A DNA stretch of 64,000 nt, taken from contig NZ_VJZE01000008.1 in the NCBI RefSeq assembly GCF_009377205.1, positions 1-64,000 on the forward strand. Direction: 5' to 3'. Position 1 is the stretch's first letter; the number at the start of each line of letters is the position of its first letter. A program made the position numbers and the translations under genes. This document shows positions 36,398 through 45,246 of the stretch, one piece after another. The notes under the pieces are model-generated. The model saw only the letters and a list, made by a program, of their open reading frames with translations. It was not told where the DNA came from and did no database searches. The DNA comes from Streptomyces phyllanthi. Lineage in GTDB: Bacteria; Actinomycetota; Actinomycetes; Streptomycetales; Streptomycetaceae.

Positions 36398-37567
36398 GTG
36401 GCGCACCGCTACCAGCTCGGTTACGAGACCCTGTGCCGCGAGGTCGCGGACTCGTTGAGCTGGCGCCGGTTCTGCCGTATCCCGCTGGCCGCCCCGGTGC
36501 CGCACCCGACCACGCTGATCAAGCTGGTGCGCCGCAGCGGACCGCAGGTGGTGGACGAGCTGAACGCCGCCCTGCTGGGCAAGCTGGTCGAGGACAAACT
36601 GCTGCGGTGCCGCAAGCTGCGCATCGACACGACCGTGATGGAAGCCGACATCGACCACCCCACGGACGCCGACCTGCTCGAACACGGGGTACGCAAGCTG
36701 GGCCAGCTGGTGGTGCGGATCAAGGCGTCCGGGGCAGCCAGGCGCACCCGCTTCCGTGATCGCAGCCGGTCAGCGGGGCGCCGTTTGAAGGAGATCTCGC
36801 GCACGCTGCGGCGGCGCACTGGCCAGGCACTGGGCGAGATCGACCGGCTCACTGGTGAAATCGCCGCCGTGGCCAGCGCGACGTTGCGGGACGCGGCGGC
36901 GGTGGAGCGCAATGCCCAGCGCGCGCTGGGCAAGCGGCCTTCGGGACGGCTCGCGCACCTGGTGGGCGAGCTGGCCGAGACGTCGGCGGGCACCCGCCGG
37001 CTGCTGGAGCAGACAGCCTTGCGACTGGCGGGCATCCGCACCATCCCCGACCGGCTGATCTCGTTGGCCGACCCTGACGCCCGGCCGATCCGCAAGGGCA
37101 AGCCCCAGCACCCCACCCAGTTCGGCTACACCACACTCGTGGCCGAGGACGAACGCGGCTTCATCGTCGACCACCAGGTCCAGCGCGGAAACCCGGCCGA
37201 TGCGCCGCAACTAATTCCCTCGGTGCAACGCGCCGTGTCCCTGACTGGCCGCCCGCCGGGCACGGTCGTCGCCGACCGCGGCTTCGGCACCGCGGCCAAC
37301 GATCTGGCCCTGGCCGAACTCGGTGTCCAGCGGATCGGCCTGCAACGAGCCGGGAAGCCGGGAAAGGCACGGCGTGAGTACGAACAAAGCCGCCGATTCC
37401 GGCGCATGCGCAACTGGAGAGTCGGTGTCGAGGCCCGTATCAGTCACCTCAAGCGCAGCTTCGGCTTCCGTCGCACCCGCCTGCGTCGCCTGGCCGGCGC
37501 CCAGACCTGGGCGGGACTGGGGATCTTCGCCTACAACCTCCAGCGGATGACCGTCCTCAGCCGGTGA
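36398..37567 (+). CDS. ISNCY-type DDE transposase, N-terminally truncated
   Basis: A 389-residue open frame. Catalytic landmarks: LRIDTTVMEADI (first Asp), GTVVADRGFGTAANDLAL (second Asp), and RNWRVGVEARISHLKRSFGF (Glu), followed by LAGAQTWAGLGIFAYNLQRM at the C-terminus. Relatives begin about 80 residues earlier with a DUF772-type domain; here the start (YQLGYETLCREVADSLSWRR) falls in the middle of that domain and abuts the phosphotransferase fragment, so the 5' end is missing. The frame otherwise has no lesion, and a strong hairpin follows at 37588. Probably inactive without its N-terminus. Confidence 0.85.
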   Translation: MAHRYQLGYETLCREVADSLSWRRFCRIPLAAPVPHPTTLIKLVRRSGPQVVDELNAALLGKLVEDKLLRCRKLRIDTTVMEADIDHPTDADLLEHGVRKLGQLVVRIKASGAARRTRFRDRSRSAGRRLKEISRTLRRRTGQALGEIDRLTGEIAAVASATLRDAAAVERNAQRALGKRPSGRLAHLVGELAETSAGTRRLLEQTALRLAGIRTIPDRLISLADPDARPIRKGKPQHPTQFGYTTLVAEDERGFIVDHQVQRGNPADAPQLIPSVQRAVSLTGRPPGTVVADRGFGTAANDLALAELGVQRIGLQRAGKPGKARREYEQSRRFRRMRNWRVGVEARISHLKRSFGFRRTRLRRLAGAQTWAGLGIFAYNLQRMTVLSR

Positions 37568-37587
37568 GGGGCACACCCCCGACACGG

Positions 37588-37611
37588 CTGCGGCACAGCG
37601 CCGTGCCGCAG
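37588..37611 (+). terminator. Perfect stem-loop after transposase gene
   Basis: CTGCGGCAC, a 6-base loop AGCGCC, then GTGCCGCAG: a perfect 9-bp GC-rich stem 20 bp after the transposase stop. There is no T tract, which is usual for Streptomyces terminators. It might instead be part of the element's end. Confidence 0.5.
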
Positions 37612-37650
37612 TCGACCCCTTGTCACCAGCCCAAACACTTTTTCAGGGGC

Positions 37651-37892
37651 AAGTAGCTAGCAGCTTGTCGCGCACGGCAGGCCACTCGTCCGCAAGCACG
37701 CTGTAGTACAGCGAGTCACGACGCGTGCCGTCCTGGCGCATCATGTGGCTGCGCAACGTCCCTCATACACGAGTCCCAGCCGTGTGAGAGCCTGCTGGGA
37801 AGGCACGTTGAGGTTGTCGGTGCGCAGGGCAATCCTGAACAGGCCCAGATCATCGAAGGCGTGCCCGAACAGCAGCAGCTTGGATTCGGCGT
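37651..37892 (-). pseudogene. GNAT (RimJ/RimL-like) acetyltransferase, C-terminal remnant
   Basis: On the minus strand, two frames together read ESKLLLFGHAFDDLGLFRIA, LRTDNLNVPSQQALTRLGLV, then after a shift MMRQDGTRRDSLYYSVLADE. This matches the C-terminal half of Streptomyces RimJ/RimL-type N-acetyltransferases (acceptor-loop N..S..A...LGF..EG). The acetyl-CoA binding half is missing and replaced by a transposase fragment on the other strand. Confidence 0.75.
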
Positions 37893-38232
37893 GGCAACCG
37901 CAACGACGTCACCCAGCGCCTGCCCCTGATCCACGCCGTACCGCCCATCCGCGGCAAGCGCGGACGATCCCGTCAGCGCCCCGACGTCCTCTACGCCGAC
38001 CGCGGTTACGACCACAACGCCTACCGCCGCCAGGTCCGTGAGCTGGGCATCCGCCCGTCCATCGCCCAGCGCGGCACCGAGCATGGAAGCGGCCTGGGCA
38101 AGAACCGCTGGGTCGTCGAAGCGGCCTTCGCACTTCTGCGCTGGTTTTGCCGACTGCGTATCCGCTGGGAAATCCGCGCCGACATCCACTAGGCCTTCCT
38201 CACCCTCGGCTGCGCAATCATCTGCTGGCGGT
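37893..38232 (+). pseudogene. IS5-family transposase, C-terminal fragment
   Basis: The frame gives GNRNDVTQRLPLIHAVPPIR, DVLYADRGYDHNAYRRQVRE (second catalytic Asp) and GSGLGKNRWVVEAAFALLRW (Glu), then RIRWEIRADIH followed by an in-frame TAG at 38190 where intact relatives read HEAFL. The N-terminal half is absent. It directly adjoins the truncated acetyltransferase. Confidence 0.85.
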
Positions 38233-38261
38233 GACTCAAAAAGCAGTGCTGATATGAGCCC

Positions 38262-39242
38262 TCAGCCCGAACCGGCGACCAGCGCCTCGCCGAGCGGGGT
38301 GCGCCGGTAGAGCACCGACCGTCCGGATCGAGCACGGACGAGCAGCCCCGCGCCTCGCAGGATGGCGAGGTGGTCTCCCACCGCGCCGGGTGCCATGGCG
38401 AGGCTTCGGGCGAGGTGGCTGGTACTCGCCGGGGCGTCCAGCGCCAACAGCAGCCGGGCTCGGGACCGGCCGACCAGAGCGGTCAGCGCGTCCGGCCGGG
38501 GGACGCTCTCCTGTTCGCCCCACAGGGCGGCGGTGCCGCGGGCACGATAGATCAAGGTCCTGGGCCAGGGGTCTTCCAGGTGGGCGGCGATATTCGCGAT
38601 GAAGACCGAAGGGATCAGCAGGAGCCCGTCGCCGGCGAGGCGGACCGTTCCGACTTGAGGAAAGTGGCCGAGCTCGATACCGCCGGCTTGCCAGGCGATG
38701 CTCGGGTGCAGGCTCTCGATGGTCGTGACCCAGCCGTGTTCGCCGATCACACCCACCCGGTGCACGACATCGCGCTCACAGATTGCGCGCAGTTGCGACC
38801 AGTCCGTGGCGAGCAGCTCGTGCCAGGCCTGGTCCATCGCCTCGGCGATCCTGGCGACGACGTCCGTCGAGTCCAGCACTGCGCGTACGCGGGGATCACG
38901 GGCCAACGGGCCGGTCGCGTTGGTGGCGATTTCGTGGCGGGCCGCTTCCAGCGGTGTGGCCCGGATCATGGCCAGGTCGTCCGCCCAGGTCTGGTTGAGG
39001 CCGCGCGGGGGCGGGGCGACGAAGTTCGGTCCGGATCGCGGGGTGTGCAGGGCGAGGGCGGCGTTCAGTTCGGTCTCGCGGCGAAGCCGTTCAAAGGCCG
39101 GCAGGAGCCCGCCGGCCCAGGCTCGCGGCAGCGGCCGGTCCTGTCCGGCGAGCGAGCGCAGCAGGAAGCAGAGGTCCATCGCGGGCGACAGGGCGAAGCG
39201 GCTGCGCAGCAGGTCCTCGACGGAGACTTCGAACCGGAGCAC
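38262..39242 (-). CDS. ArsR-type transcriptional regulator with DUF5937 domain
   Basis: A 326-residue protein. The N-terminal ~240 residues are a DUF5937-type domain (LRFEVSVEDLLRSRFALSPA, ELGHFPQVGTVRLAGDGLLL, IPSVFIANIAAHLEDPWPRT). The C-terminal ~80 residues are an ArsR winged helix: ALVGRSRARLLLALDAPAST, SHLARSLAMAPGAVGDHLAI (recognition helix) and LRGAGLLVRARSGRSVLYRR (wing). No metal-binding Cys cluster is visible. It is divergently oriented to an MFS transporter gene, with a perfect operator-like palindrome between them, so it most likely represses that exporter and itself, responding to an unknown small molecule. Confidence 0.88.
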   Translation of the reverse strand: MLRFEVSVEDLLRSRFALSPAMDLCFLLRSLAGQDRPLPRAWAGGLLPAFERLRRETELNAALALHTPRSGPNFVAPPPRGLNQTWADDLAMIRATPLEAARHEIATNATGPLARDPRVRAVLDSTDVVARIAEAMDQAWHELLATDWSQLRAICERDVVHRVGVIGEHGWVTTIESLHPSIAWQAGGIELGHFPQVGTVRLAGDGLLLIPSVFIANIAAHLEDPWPRTLIYRARGTAALWGEQESVPRPDALTALVGRSRARLLLALDAPASTSHLARSLAMAPGAVGDHLAILRGAGLLVRARSGRSVLYRRTPLGEALVAGSG

Positions 39243-39272
39243 CCTGCGATGCTACCGCCGGACGTCTGTTCC

Positions 39273-39292
39273 GATTCGTCCAGCGACGAATC
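39273..39292. promoter_or_regulatory. Candidate ArsR operator
   Basis: GATTCGTC-CAGC-GACGAATC: a perfect 8-bp inverted repeat with a 4-bp spacer in the 89-bp gap between the divergent regulator and exporter genes, a size and symmetry typical of ArsR dimer sites. Confidence 0.7.
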
Positions 39293-39331
39293 ATTGGTGA
39301 GTGGCGTGGGCGCACGGCGAGGCTGCGCGTC

Positions 39332-40648
39332 ATGACCTCAACCGCCGAGCCCGCGCAGGGCAACCACCGTGCCACCTACCGGGAGGTGCTGGCCGAGCCA
39401 CGGTTCCGGCTGCTCTTCTCGACCCGCACCGTCGCGATCACCGCGGACGCGCTGCGGATCACCACCTTCTCGGTTCTGGTCTTCTCGGCCACCGGCTCCG
39501 CGCTGTTGAGCGCACTGGCCTTCGGCATCGGTTTTCTCCCGCAGTTGTTCGGCTCGCTGCTGCTGGGCTCACTGGCCGACCAACTGCCGCCCCGCGCGCT
39601 CATCGCCGGCGGCTACGCCTTGGAGTGCGCCGCCGCCCTGCTGCTCGCCCTGGTGCGGATGCCGATCGCGGCAAGCCTTGGTGTCGTGGCGCTGGTCGCC
39701 CTTGCCACACCGGTGTTTCACGGCGCGTCGAGTCGGCTGGTCGCGCAGTCACTGGACGGCGACGCCTATGTGCTGGGCCGTTCGCTGAACAACATCGCTG
39801 CCTCCGGCGCGCAATTGTTCGGTCTGGCGCTGGGAGGTGCGGTCGTCGCGGTACTCGGCCCGCACCGGGCGCTCGCGGTAAGCGCCGCGCTCTACCTCGG
39901 CTGCGCGCTCGCTATCCGCATCCGGCTACCCCGGCTGGAGCCAGGAAAGTTCGGCGGCACACCCGGCAGCGCTCGGGGCGATGGCGGGGCCGTCCGGGCA
40001 AGCCTGCACGGTGCCGGCCTGCTGCTGCGCGGACATACGGTGCGACGACTGATGCTGGCCCAGTGGCTACCGCCCGCGTTCGTAGCGGGCGCGGAAGGTC
40101 TGATCGTCGCCTACGCGGGAGGACGCCACTTCGCGCCCGGCTGGTACGCGGTGCTGATGGGCTGTCTGCCGGTCGGCATGCTTGTCGGTGACCTGCTGGT
40201 GGGTCGACTGCTACGGCCGCCCACCCGGGAGCGACTGGTAGTCCCTTTGATTGCGCTGACGGGACTGCCGTTGGTCGGCTTCGCTGCCGAGCCCGGAGTG
40301 GGCGTCTCGTCCTGTCTGCTGCTGCTCTGCGGCTTCGGATTCGCCTACGGTCTCGGCCTGCAACGGCCGTTCCTGGACGCCCTGCCGCAGGATGGCCAAG
40401 GCCAGGCCTTCGGTCTGCTCGGCTCCGGCAGCATGACGCTGCAGGGCGTCGGGCCGGTCTGCTTCGGCTCGGTGGCCGCAGGCACCGGAACAGGCGGCGC
40501 AATCGCTCTGGCAGGCGGCGCGGCGGCGCTTACCGCCGGCTGGATTCTCACCTGGCACCCGCCCACCTCCCCGATTCCCGTCCCGAACTACTCAACGGGA
40601 TCAGAGAACGGCACCGAACAGCATGCGTGCAGTTCTCCTGCGCAGTAA
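39332..40648 (+). CDS. MFS transporter (drug-exporter-like)
   Basis: A 438-residue integral membrane protein with about twelve hydrophobic helices (TALLSALAFGIGFLPQLFGS-like segments, LLALVRMPIAASLGVVALVA, GGAIALAGGAAALTAGWILT). A basic loop after helix 2 (SLADQLPPRALIAGG) and the GPHRALAVSAALYLGCALAI region are typical of the macrolide/drug-efflux branch (MFS_3/EntS-like). The ATG at 39332 lies 89 bp from the divergent ArsR-type regulator and directly beyond the palindromic candidate operator, so it is probably derepressed by that regulator's ligand. The C-terminal tail after the last helix is hydrophilic and Ser/Asn-rich. Substrate unknown. Confidence 0.9.
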   Translation: MTSTAEPAQGNHRATYREVLAEPRFRLLFSTRTVAITADALRITTFSVLVFSATGSALLSALAFGIGFLPQLFGSLLLGSLADQLPPRALIAGGYALECAAALLLALVRMPIAASLGVVALVALATPVFHGASSRLVAQSLDGDAYVLGRSLNNIAASGAQLFGLALGGAVVAVLGPHRALAVSAALYLGCALAIRIRLPRLEPGKFGGTPGSARGDGGAVRASLHGAGLLLRGHTVRRLMLAQWLPPAFVAGAEGLIVAYAGGRHFAPGWYAVLMGCLPVGMLVGDLLVGRLLRPPTRERLVVPLIALTGLPLVGFAAEPGVGVSSCLLLLCGFGFAYGLGLQRPFLDALPQDGQGQAFGLLGSGSMTLQGVGPVCFGSVAAGTGTGGAIALAGGAAALTAGWILTWHPPTSPIPVPNYSTGSENGTEQHACSSPAQ

Positions 40649-40818
40649 CAGGTCGGGTCGGCCGCCAGCCGTCACGCACCCCACGCCCACGTCTCTCTGA
40701 CAGACAGTCAATCCGGTAGCTCATCGCGTCAGGAGCCCTAGGCCTCGGCTCTGCCAGTCGTTGCGGACCATGTACGGGATCTTGAGAACACGAGCAGCTC
40801 ATGGAAGGCTCATGCTGC

Positions 40819-41403
40819 ATGATCGATGCATTCGCGAAAGACAACCTGCATGGGAGACTGCGGCGGGACCGCAAGGCGCTGCTCTGGAAACTCGACGGCT
40901 TGTCCGAATACGACGCCCGCCGACCGTTGACAGCGACCGGGACCAACCTCCTCGGCCTGGTCAAACACGTGGCCGCCGTCGAGGCCAGGTACTTCGGCGA
41001 GGTCTTCGACCGCCCTTCCCCGGAACCGCTGCCCCGCTGGCAGGACTACAACGGCAGCGATCTGTGGGCGGCCGAAGACGAGACCCGGGATCAAATCATC
41101 GGGTTCTACCAGCGCACGTGGGAACACGCGGACGCGACGATCAACGAGCTTCCCCTCGACGCCCCCGGCCACGTGCCGTGGTGGCCGGAGCCTTGTCCCA
41201 ACACGAACCTGTTCGCCGTCATGGTCCATGTCCTCGGCGAGATCAACCGGCATGCCGGGCACGCCGATATCCTGCGCGAGGGCCTCGACGGCCGGACCGG
41301 GATGCGCCCCGAACACGAGAAGCAGATCGACGAGGAAGCCCGTGCAGCCTACTGCGCGAAGATCGAGCAGGCCGCCAGGTCGGCCGCACCAATCAAGGCT
41401 TAG
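40819..41403 (+). CDS. DinB-like (DUF664) protein
   Basis: A 194-residue protein of the DinB/YfiT four-helix family: RDRKALLWKLDGLSEYDARR, TGTNLLGLVKHVAAVEARYF (first conserved His), and FAVMVHVLGEINRHAGHADI with the two further metal-binding histidines (H...H.GH pattern). Most DUF664 proteins are metal-dependent thiol transferases or remain uncharacterised. ATG 40819 is preferred over an in-frame ATG at 40801, because relatives begin a few residues before the LH...RD helix and GGAAGG lies about 10 bp upstream; the longer form is possible. It stands alone, between the exporter gene and transposon debris. Confidence 0.85.
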   Translation: MIDAFAKDNLHGRLRRDRKALLWKLDGLSEYDARRPLTATGTNLLGLVKHVAAVEARYFGEVFDRPSPEPLPRWQDYNGSDLWAAEDETRDQIIGFYQRTWEHADATINELPLDAPGHVPWWPEPCPNTNLFAVMVHVLGEINRHAGHADILREGLDGRTGMRPEHEKQIDEEARAAYCAKIEQAARSAAPIKA

Positions 41404-41506
41404 TCAGACATACCGGGCAGCCTGACATCAGCTCCCCTACCGGCACTTGCGATTTTCGAGCACCCCGGCCACCTGATATGCCTGAGTCACCCGATGTGGG
41501 CGTTCA

Positions 41507-41830
41507 GCCCACGCCCTCGTCGTCCTCGTCCAGCTCGGGCGCGTCCGGGTCGCGCAGCGGGCGCAGGGAGCCGGCGGCCAGGGTCGAGGCGGTGAAGCTG
41601 TAGCGGCCGAGCAGGCTCAGGTTGCGGTGCTTGAGCGGGGAGAGCCGGGTGATGTCCTCCTCGCGGATCTCGTGGCCCTCGGCCTGGAGCTGGGCGACGG
41701 CGGCGTCGATGTAACGGGTCGTCCAGAGCACGATGGCGTTGAGGAGCAGGCCGAGCGAGTCGAGCTGGTCCTCCATGCCATCCCAGTACGCCTGGTGGAT
41801 GGTGCCGCGGGTCTGCGGCAGCATCACGGT
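41507..41830 (-). pseudogene. Tn3-family transposase, C-terminal fragment
   Basis: The frame reads HQAYWDGMEDQLDSLGLLLN, AIVLWTTRYIDAAVAQLQAE and ITRLSPLKHRNLSLLGRYSF, the conserved end of Tn3 TnpA (Y..GQ.D.LG...N...LWNT.Y...A...L...G.......RLSPL...H.N.LGRY.F). The frame begins near 41866 with unrelated residues. The remaining ~850 residues of TnpA are gone. Confidence 0.88.
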
Positions 41831-41878
41831 TCCCACGTCTGCTCGGCTTCCGCCATCAGGATTCACCTGACTTGACTT

Positions 41879-42229
41879 GGTGTAGATCTACCGCAGCCAG
41901 CCCGTCAGCCCGGCGCTGGAGCGGCGGTGCCGCTCGGACAGGCCCGGCACCTGCTCGACGAACGTCTTACGGGAGCAGCTCTTCCGGTCGCAGAAGTACC
42001 GGCGGACCCGCAGCCGGACTATGACCTGGCGAGATCCCAACGGTCTTTCATCCAGGCCGCGTTGATACGTACTGTGTGTGCGTCTCGCCTGTTTCCGGCA
42101 GTCCGGGCACCGGCCCGGGCGAGCGGTGGACACCGCCTCCACCACCAGGACGTCGGAGGAGTCGCTGACGCACTCCCCTCGCACATCGATCCCGGGAAAC
42201 AGCACAGCTTCGACCGTCTTGCTCGCCAT
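41879..42229 (-). pseudogene. ISL3-family transposase, N-terminal fragment
   Basis: A 113-residue piece with the ISL3 zinc finger: GRCPDCRKQARRTHSTYQRG ... YFCDRKSCSRKTFVEQVPGL (two Cys pairs), preceded by VEAVLFPGIDVRGECVSDSS. The start at 42229 looks natural. After SERHRRSSAGLTGWLR the frame stops and the adjoining DNA is the Tn3 fragment, so about 75% of the protein was lost. Confidence 0.82.
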
Positions 42230-42537
42230 GCCGGGACATACTCTGCCGAAACGATCCCTCGCTCACTTCGTTGACCGGGGGATTCGCGGAATTGCGGCCA
42301 GAGCCCCCAACAGGGCCGTACGGCGCAGATAGCCCCCACCGAGTCCTGACCGGAGACCGCCGAGTCGGCGAGAGCGTGGCCCAACCGTGGCCCGCCGCAT
42401 CCGCATCTCCTGCAGCCTTCCCCTGGAAGTCCACCTGGGTAGCTGCGGAGGGAGGAGTGCCCGACTTGACCCGGGTCATCCGGGAGGTTTCGGCCCGAAC
42501 CATCCCCTGCTGTCGCCTCGCGAGGAGTCGGCGTAGG
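42230..42537. other. No recognisable gene
   Basis: Between the ISL3 fragment and the DnaE remnant no frame on either strand shows a family I recognise. It probably contains the element's left end and decayed spacer. Confidence 0.3.
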
Positions 42538-42626
42538 ACTCGAGGTCGGTGGTACCGAGGGCGTGCGCGATGACCGAGCCGACCGCGGAGCCTCGGCCAG
42601 GGTCGACCGCGATGCCGTCATTCTTG
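42538..42626 (-). pseudogene. Tiny DnaE (DNA polymerase III alpha) remnant
   Basis: About 29 codons read GIAVDPGRGSAVGSVIAHAL then GTTDLES. This matches the C-family polymerase motif G(I)[25 protein letters not shown] at the PGRGS loop of the active site. The flanks are unrelated. It is too short to be anything but a shard. Confidence 0.5.
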
Positions 42627-42699
42627 TCCCGCCGTCCTTGATGGGATCGGCCCGCACCACCGCGGAAAGCGAAGGTACGGGCCAGGCATCGTTCCGTTA

Positions 42700-44175
42700 C
42701 TACCGTCGTGCGGCCGTGTCGTTCCGCCGGTCCTTTGCTGGTCCGGACGCGGACCCGAGGCGCTCCCGGACCAGCGCGATCGCCACGACCAGCGCGGCCA
42801 CCAGCAGCGACAGCAGCACTGTCGTCCGTCCGCTGCTTTCTCCCTCTGTGTCGGTCAGCATGTAACCGAGGACGAACACGATCAGTGCGGCCGTCGCCCA
42901 GGTCAGGTACGGGTACAGCCACATCCGCACGACCAGCTTTTCCGGCGCCTCGCGCTGGATGATCTTCCGCATCCGCAGCTGCGAGAAGCAGATCACCAGC
43001 CACACGAACAGGGCGACCGCACCGGAGGAGTTGACCAGGAAGAGGAAGACCGAGTCCGGGTAGGCGTAGTTGAAGAAGACCGCCACGAACCCGAAGACCA
43101 CGGAGGCGAGAACCGCGGCGAGCGGCGCACCGCGCGAGGTGGTCCGGGCGAACGCATTCGGCGCGTCGCCGCGCTCGCCGAGCGAGAACGCCATACGGGA
43201 GGCCGTGTAGAGGCCCGAGTTGAGGCAGGACAGTACCGAGGTCAGCACGATGAAGTTCATGATCTGACCGGCGTGCGCGATGCCGAGGGAGTCCAGGGCG
43301 GCGACGTAGGAGCCCTTTTCCGTGACGGAGGGGTCGTTCCACGGCAGCAGGGAGACCACGACGAAGATCGAGCCGAGATAGAAGACGGCGATCCGCCAGA
43401 TCACGCTGTTGGTGGCCTTGGTGACCGCCTTCTGCGGGTTCTCGGTCTCGCCGGCGGCGAGGGTGACGATCTCGCTGCCCATGAAGGAGAAGACGACCAG
43501 CAGCACGCCGGTGAGGACGGCGCCGGGCCCGTTCGGCAGGAAGCCGCCGTGGTCGGTGAGATTGCCCAGCCCGGCCGTATTGCTGTCCACGCCGGGCAGG
43601 ACGCCGAAGACGGCGAGCCCGCCGACGACGATGAACGCGGCGATCGCGACGACCTTGATGCCGGCGAACCAAAACTCGAACTCGCCGTACGAGCTCACTG
43701 ACACCAGGTTGGTGGCGGTGAGCACCACCATCACGATCAGGGCCCAGGCCCACTGCGGGACGGCTGGGACCCAGCCCTCCAGGATCACCGCACCGGCGGT
43801 CGCCTCGACCGCGAGCACGACGACCCAGAAGAACCAGTAGAGCCAGCCGATCGAGAACCCGGCCCAGCGTCCGAGCGCCCGGTCCGCGTGGGCGGAGAAC
43901 GACCCGGAGGTGGGGTTGGCAGCGGACATCTCGCCGAGCATCCGCATCACCAGCACCACCATCGTGCCCACCAGGGCGTAGGAGAGCAGGATGCCGGGGC
44001 CTGCGGTGGCGATGCCGGAGCTGGACCCGACGAATAGGCCGGCGCCGATGACCCCGCCGATGGCGATCATCGACAGGTGGCGGTTCTTGAGCCCGGCCTG
44101 GAGGCCGCCTACAGGGGGAGTCTGTGCGTGGGTGTCGGGCGACACCCTGTTCTCGTTCGTCGTGCTCATGGACAT
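42700..44175 (-). CDS. Amino acid permease (GABA permease-like, APC family)
   Basis: A 491-residue transporter with about twelve membrane helices. The N-terminal signature LKNRHLSMIAIGGVIGAGLF followed by VGSSSGIATAGPGILLSYAL is that of AAT-family amino-acid/H+ symporters, and MRMLGEMSAANPTSGSFSAH plus VVFSFMGSEIVTLAAGETEN are further conserved loops; together they most resemble GabP. ATG 44175 and ATG 44169 are both possible; the latter has AAGGA at the better distance. It imports an amino acid such as GABA using the proton gradient. No catabolic gene is adjacent. The gene is intact although both sides are pseudogene debris. Confidence 0.9.
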   Translation of the reverse strand: MSMSTTNENRVSPDTHAQTPPVGGLQAGLKNRHLSMIAIGGVIGAGLFVGSSSGIATAGPGILLSYALVGTMVVLVMRMLGEMSAANPTSGSFSAHADRALGRWAGFSIGWLYWFFWVVVLAVEATAGAVILEGWVPAVPQWAWALIVMVVLTATNLVSVSSYGEFEFWFAGIKVVAIAAFIVVGGLAVFGVLPGVDSNTAGLGNLTDHGGFLPNGPGAVLTGVLLVVFSFMGSEIVTLAAGETENPQKAVTKATNSVIWRIAVFYLGSIFVVVSLLPWNDPSVTEKGSYVAALDSLGIAHAGQIMNFIVLTSVLSCLNSGLYTASRMAFSLGERGDAPNAFARTTSRGAPLAAVLASVVFGFVAVFFNYAYPDSVFLFLVNSSGAVALFVWLVICFSQLRMRKIIQREAPEKLVVRMWLYPYLTWATAALIVFVLGYMLTDTEGESSGRTTVLLSLLVAALVVAIALVRERLGSASGPAKDRRNDTAARR

Positions 44176-44550
44176 CCTTGAGTAGGGGTTCGAAGACTCG
44201 GCGTGCTGACTCGCCCGGCCAGAGCCATGGGGCGGGGAGAGGGGAGCAGTGCGGCTGTGATACCGGATCGCACTGGCTGAGCCCGATCGCGTTGTGGCGG
44301 ATCAGTGGCGGGAGCGCACCTGCGTGGTCTTGTGGAGGCGGGTGTGCTGCGGATTCCGCACCAGTGGCGATTCTTCGAGAACGCCCGGGGCCAGCCGGAA
44401 TGTGGGGCTGCCCGGATGTCTCATGGGCAGCAAGGCTAAGGACGGCGTTCGAAATCCGTACATGCTCCACTTTGGACGGTGAACATCCGCTCATTGTCCG
44501 CAGTGGAGCTTGCGCGGGAGGTGGAGGCCGCGCGCAGGGCCGCGCGTGGG
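44176..44550. other. Upstream region of the permease; no gene seen
   Basis: 375 bp without a convincing coding frame. It should contain the permease promoter on the minus strand. A plus-strand frame (44294-44482) has no ribosome site or homologue that I recognise. Confidence 0.3.
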
Positions 44551-44808
44551 TCAGCCCGTTACCTGGTCGGCGATGGCGGCCACAGAGCCGGGCATGAGCT
44601 GCGGCAGGACGTTCAGGCCCCACTCCCAGCCGTCGAGGCGTACGGAGCGTGCCGCGAGTCTGCGTGCGTGGTCCGGGCTCAGCGACCCTCCGAGGGTGAT
44701 CAGCGCCGCGGCCTGAGTCGCGCGGTGGGTGAGGGAAAGCGCCAGGTCCTGGGCGCGCTCAGTGTCGCCGTCACCGGCAAGCCGCTCGACCACCGTCCTC
44801 GGGCTGCA
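44551..44808 (-). pseudogene. Helical-repeat protein fragment
   Basis: A stretch reading DGDTERAQDLALSLTHRATQ, AAALITLGGSLSPDHARRLA and WGLNVLPQLMPGSVAAIADQ. It resembles the 'D..RA..LA..I..P..RA.AL..LA' helical repeats seen at the C-terminus of large Streptomyces proteins. It joins a hydrolase fragment in a different frame at about 44808. Family uncertain. Confidence 0.35.
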
Positions 44809-45243
44809 GGAAGTCACGGGTGGTCGGGACGCTGTGGTCCATGACGCTCTCCAACACCATCGCGCGCACGCGGCGCGGGTAGGTCTCGGCGTACTGCGCC
44901 CCGAGCAGCGTGCCGTACGAGCTGCCGTGGAAGGTCAGTTTCCGCTCGCCAAGGGCGGCCCGGAGGGCGTCCAAGTCCCGAACCGTCTGGGCGGTGTCAA
45001 GGTGGTTGAACACCGGGCCGGTACGGGCCCGGCAGTCGGCACGGAGCCGCCTGTTGTACGCCACGGTGGCGTCGAAGTCCGCCTGGCGCTTCAGCTCCGG
45101 TGACGGCCGCTCAGCAAGCAGGGCGCCGGAGCAGGCCACCGGGTTGCTGCCGCCCACGCCGCGCGGATTGAAGCTGACGATGTCGAACCTGCGGCGAACC
45201 TCGGGGCTGAACAGGCTGATACGGCCCACCACCATCTCCACAC
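44806..45243 (-). pseudogene. Alpha/beta hydrolase (tripeptidyl aminopeptidase-like), internal fragment
   Basis: The frame gives VRRRFDIVSFNPRGVGGSNP, NHLDTAQTVRDLDALRAALG and TFHGSSYGTLLGAQYAETYP, then RVRAMVLESVMDHSVPTTRD. GSSYG is the nucleophile elbow of the SlpD/SlpE and TAP-type secreted peptidases of Streptomyces. The N-terminal signal region and the C-terminal Asp/His part are missing; the fragment is fused to unrelated DNA on both sides. Confidence 0.8.
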
Positions 45244-45246
45244 CCG

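Noticed and set aside
42476..44623. 715-codon minus-strand frame overlapping the permease gene
   Set aside because: Shadow of the permease in another frame. Only its last part coincides with a real signal (the DnaE-like shard).
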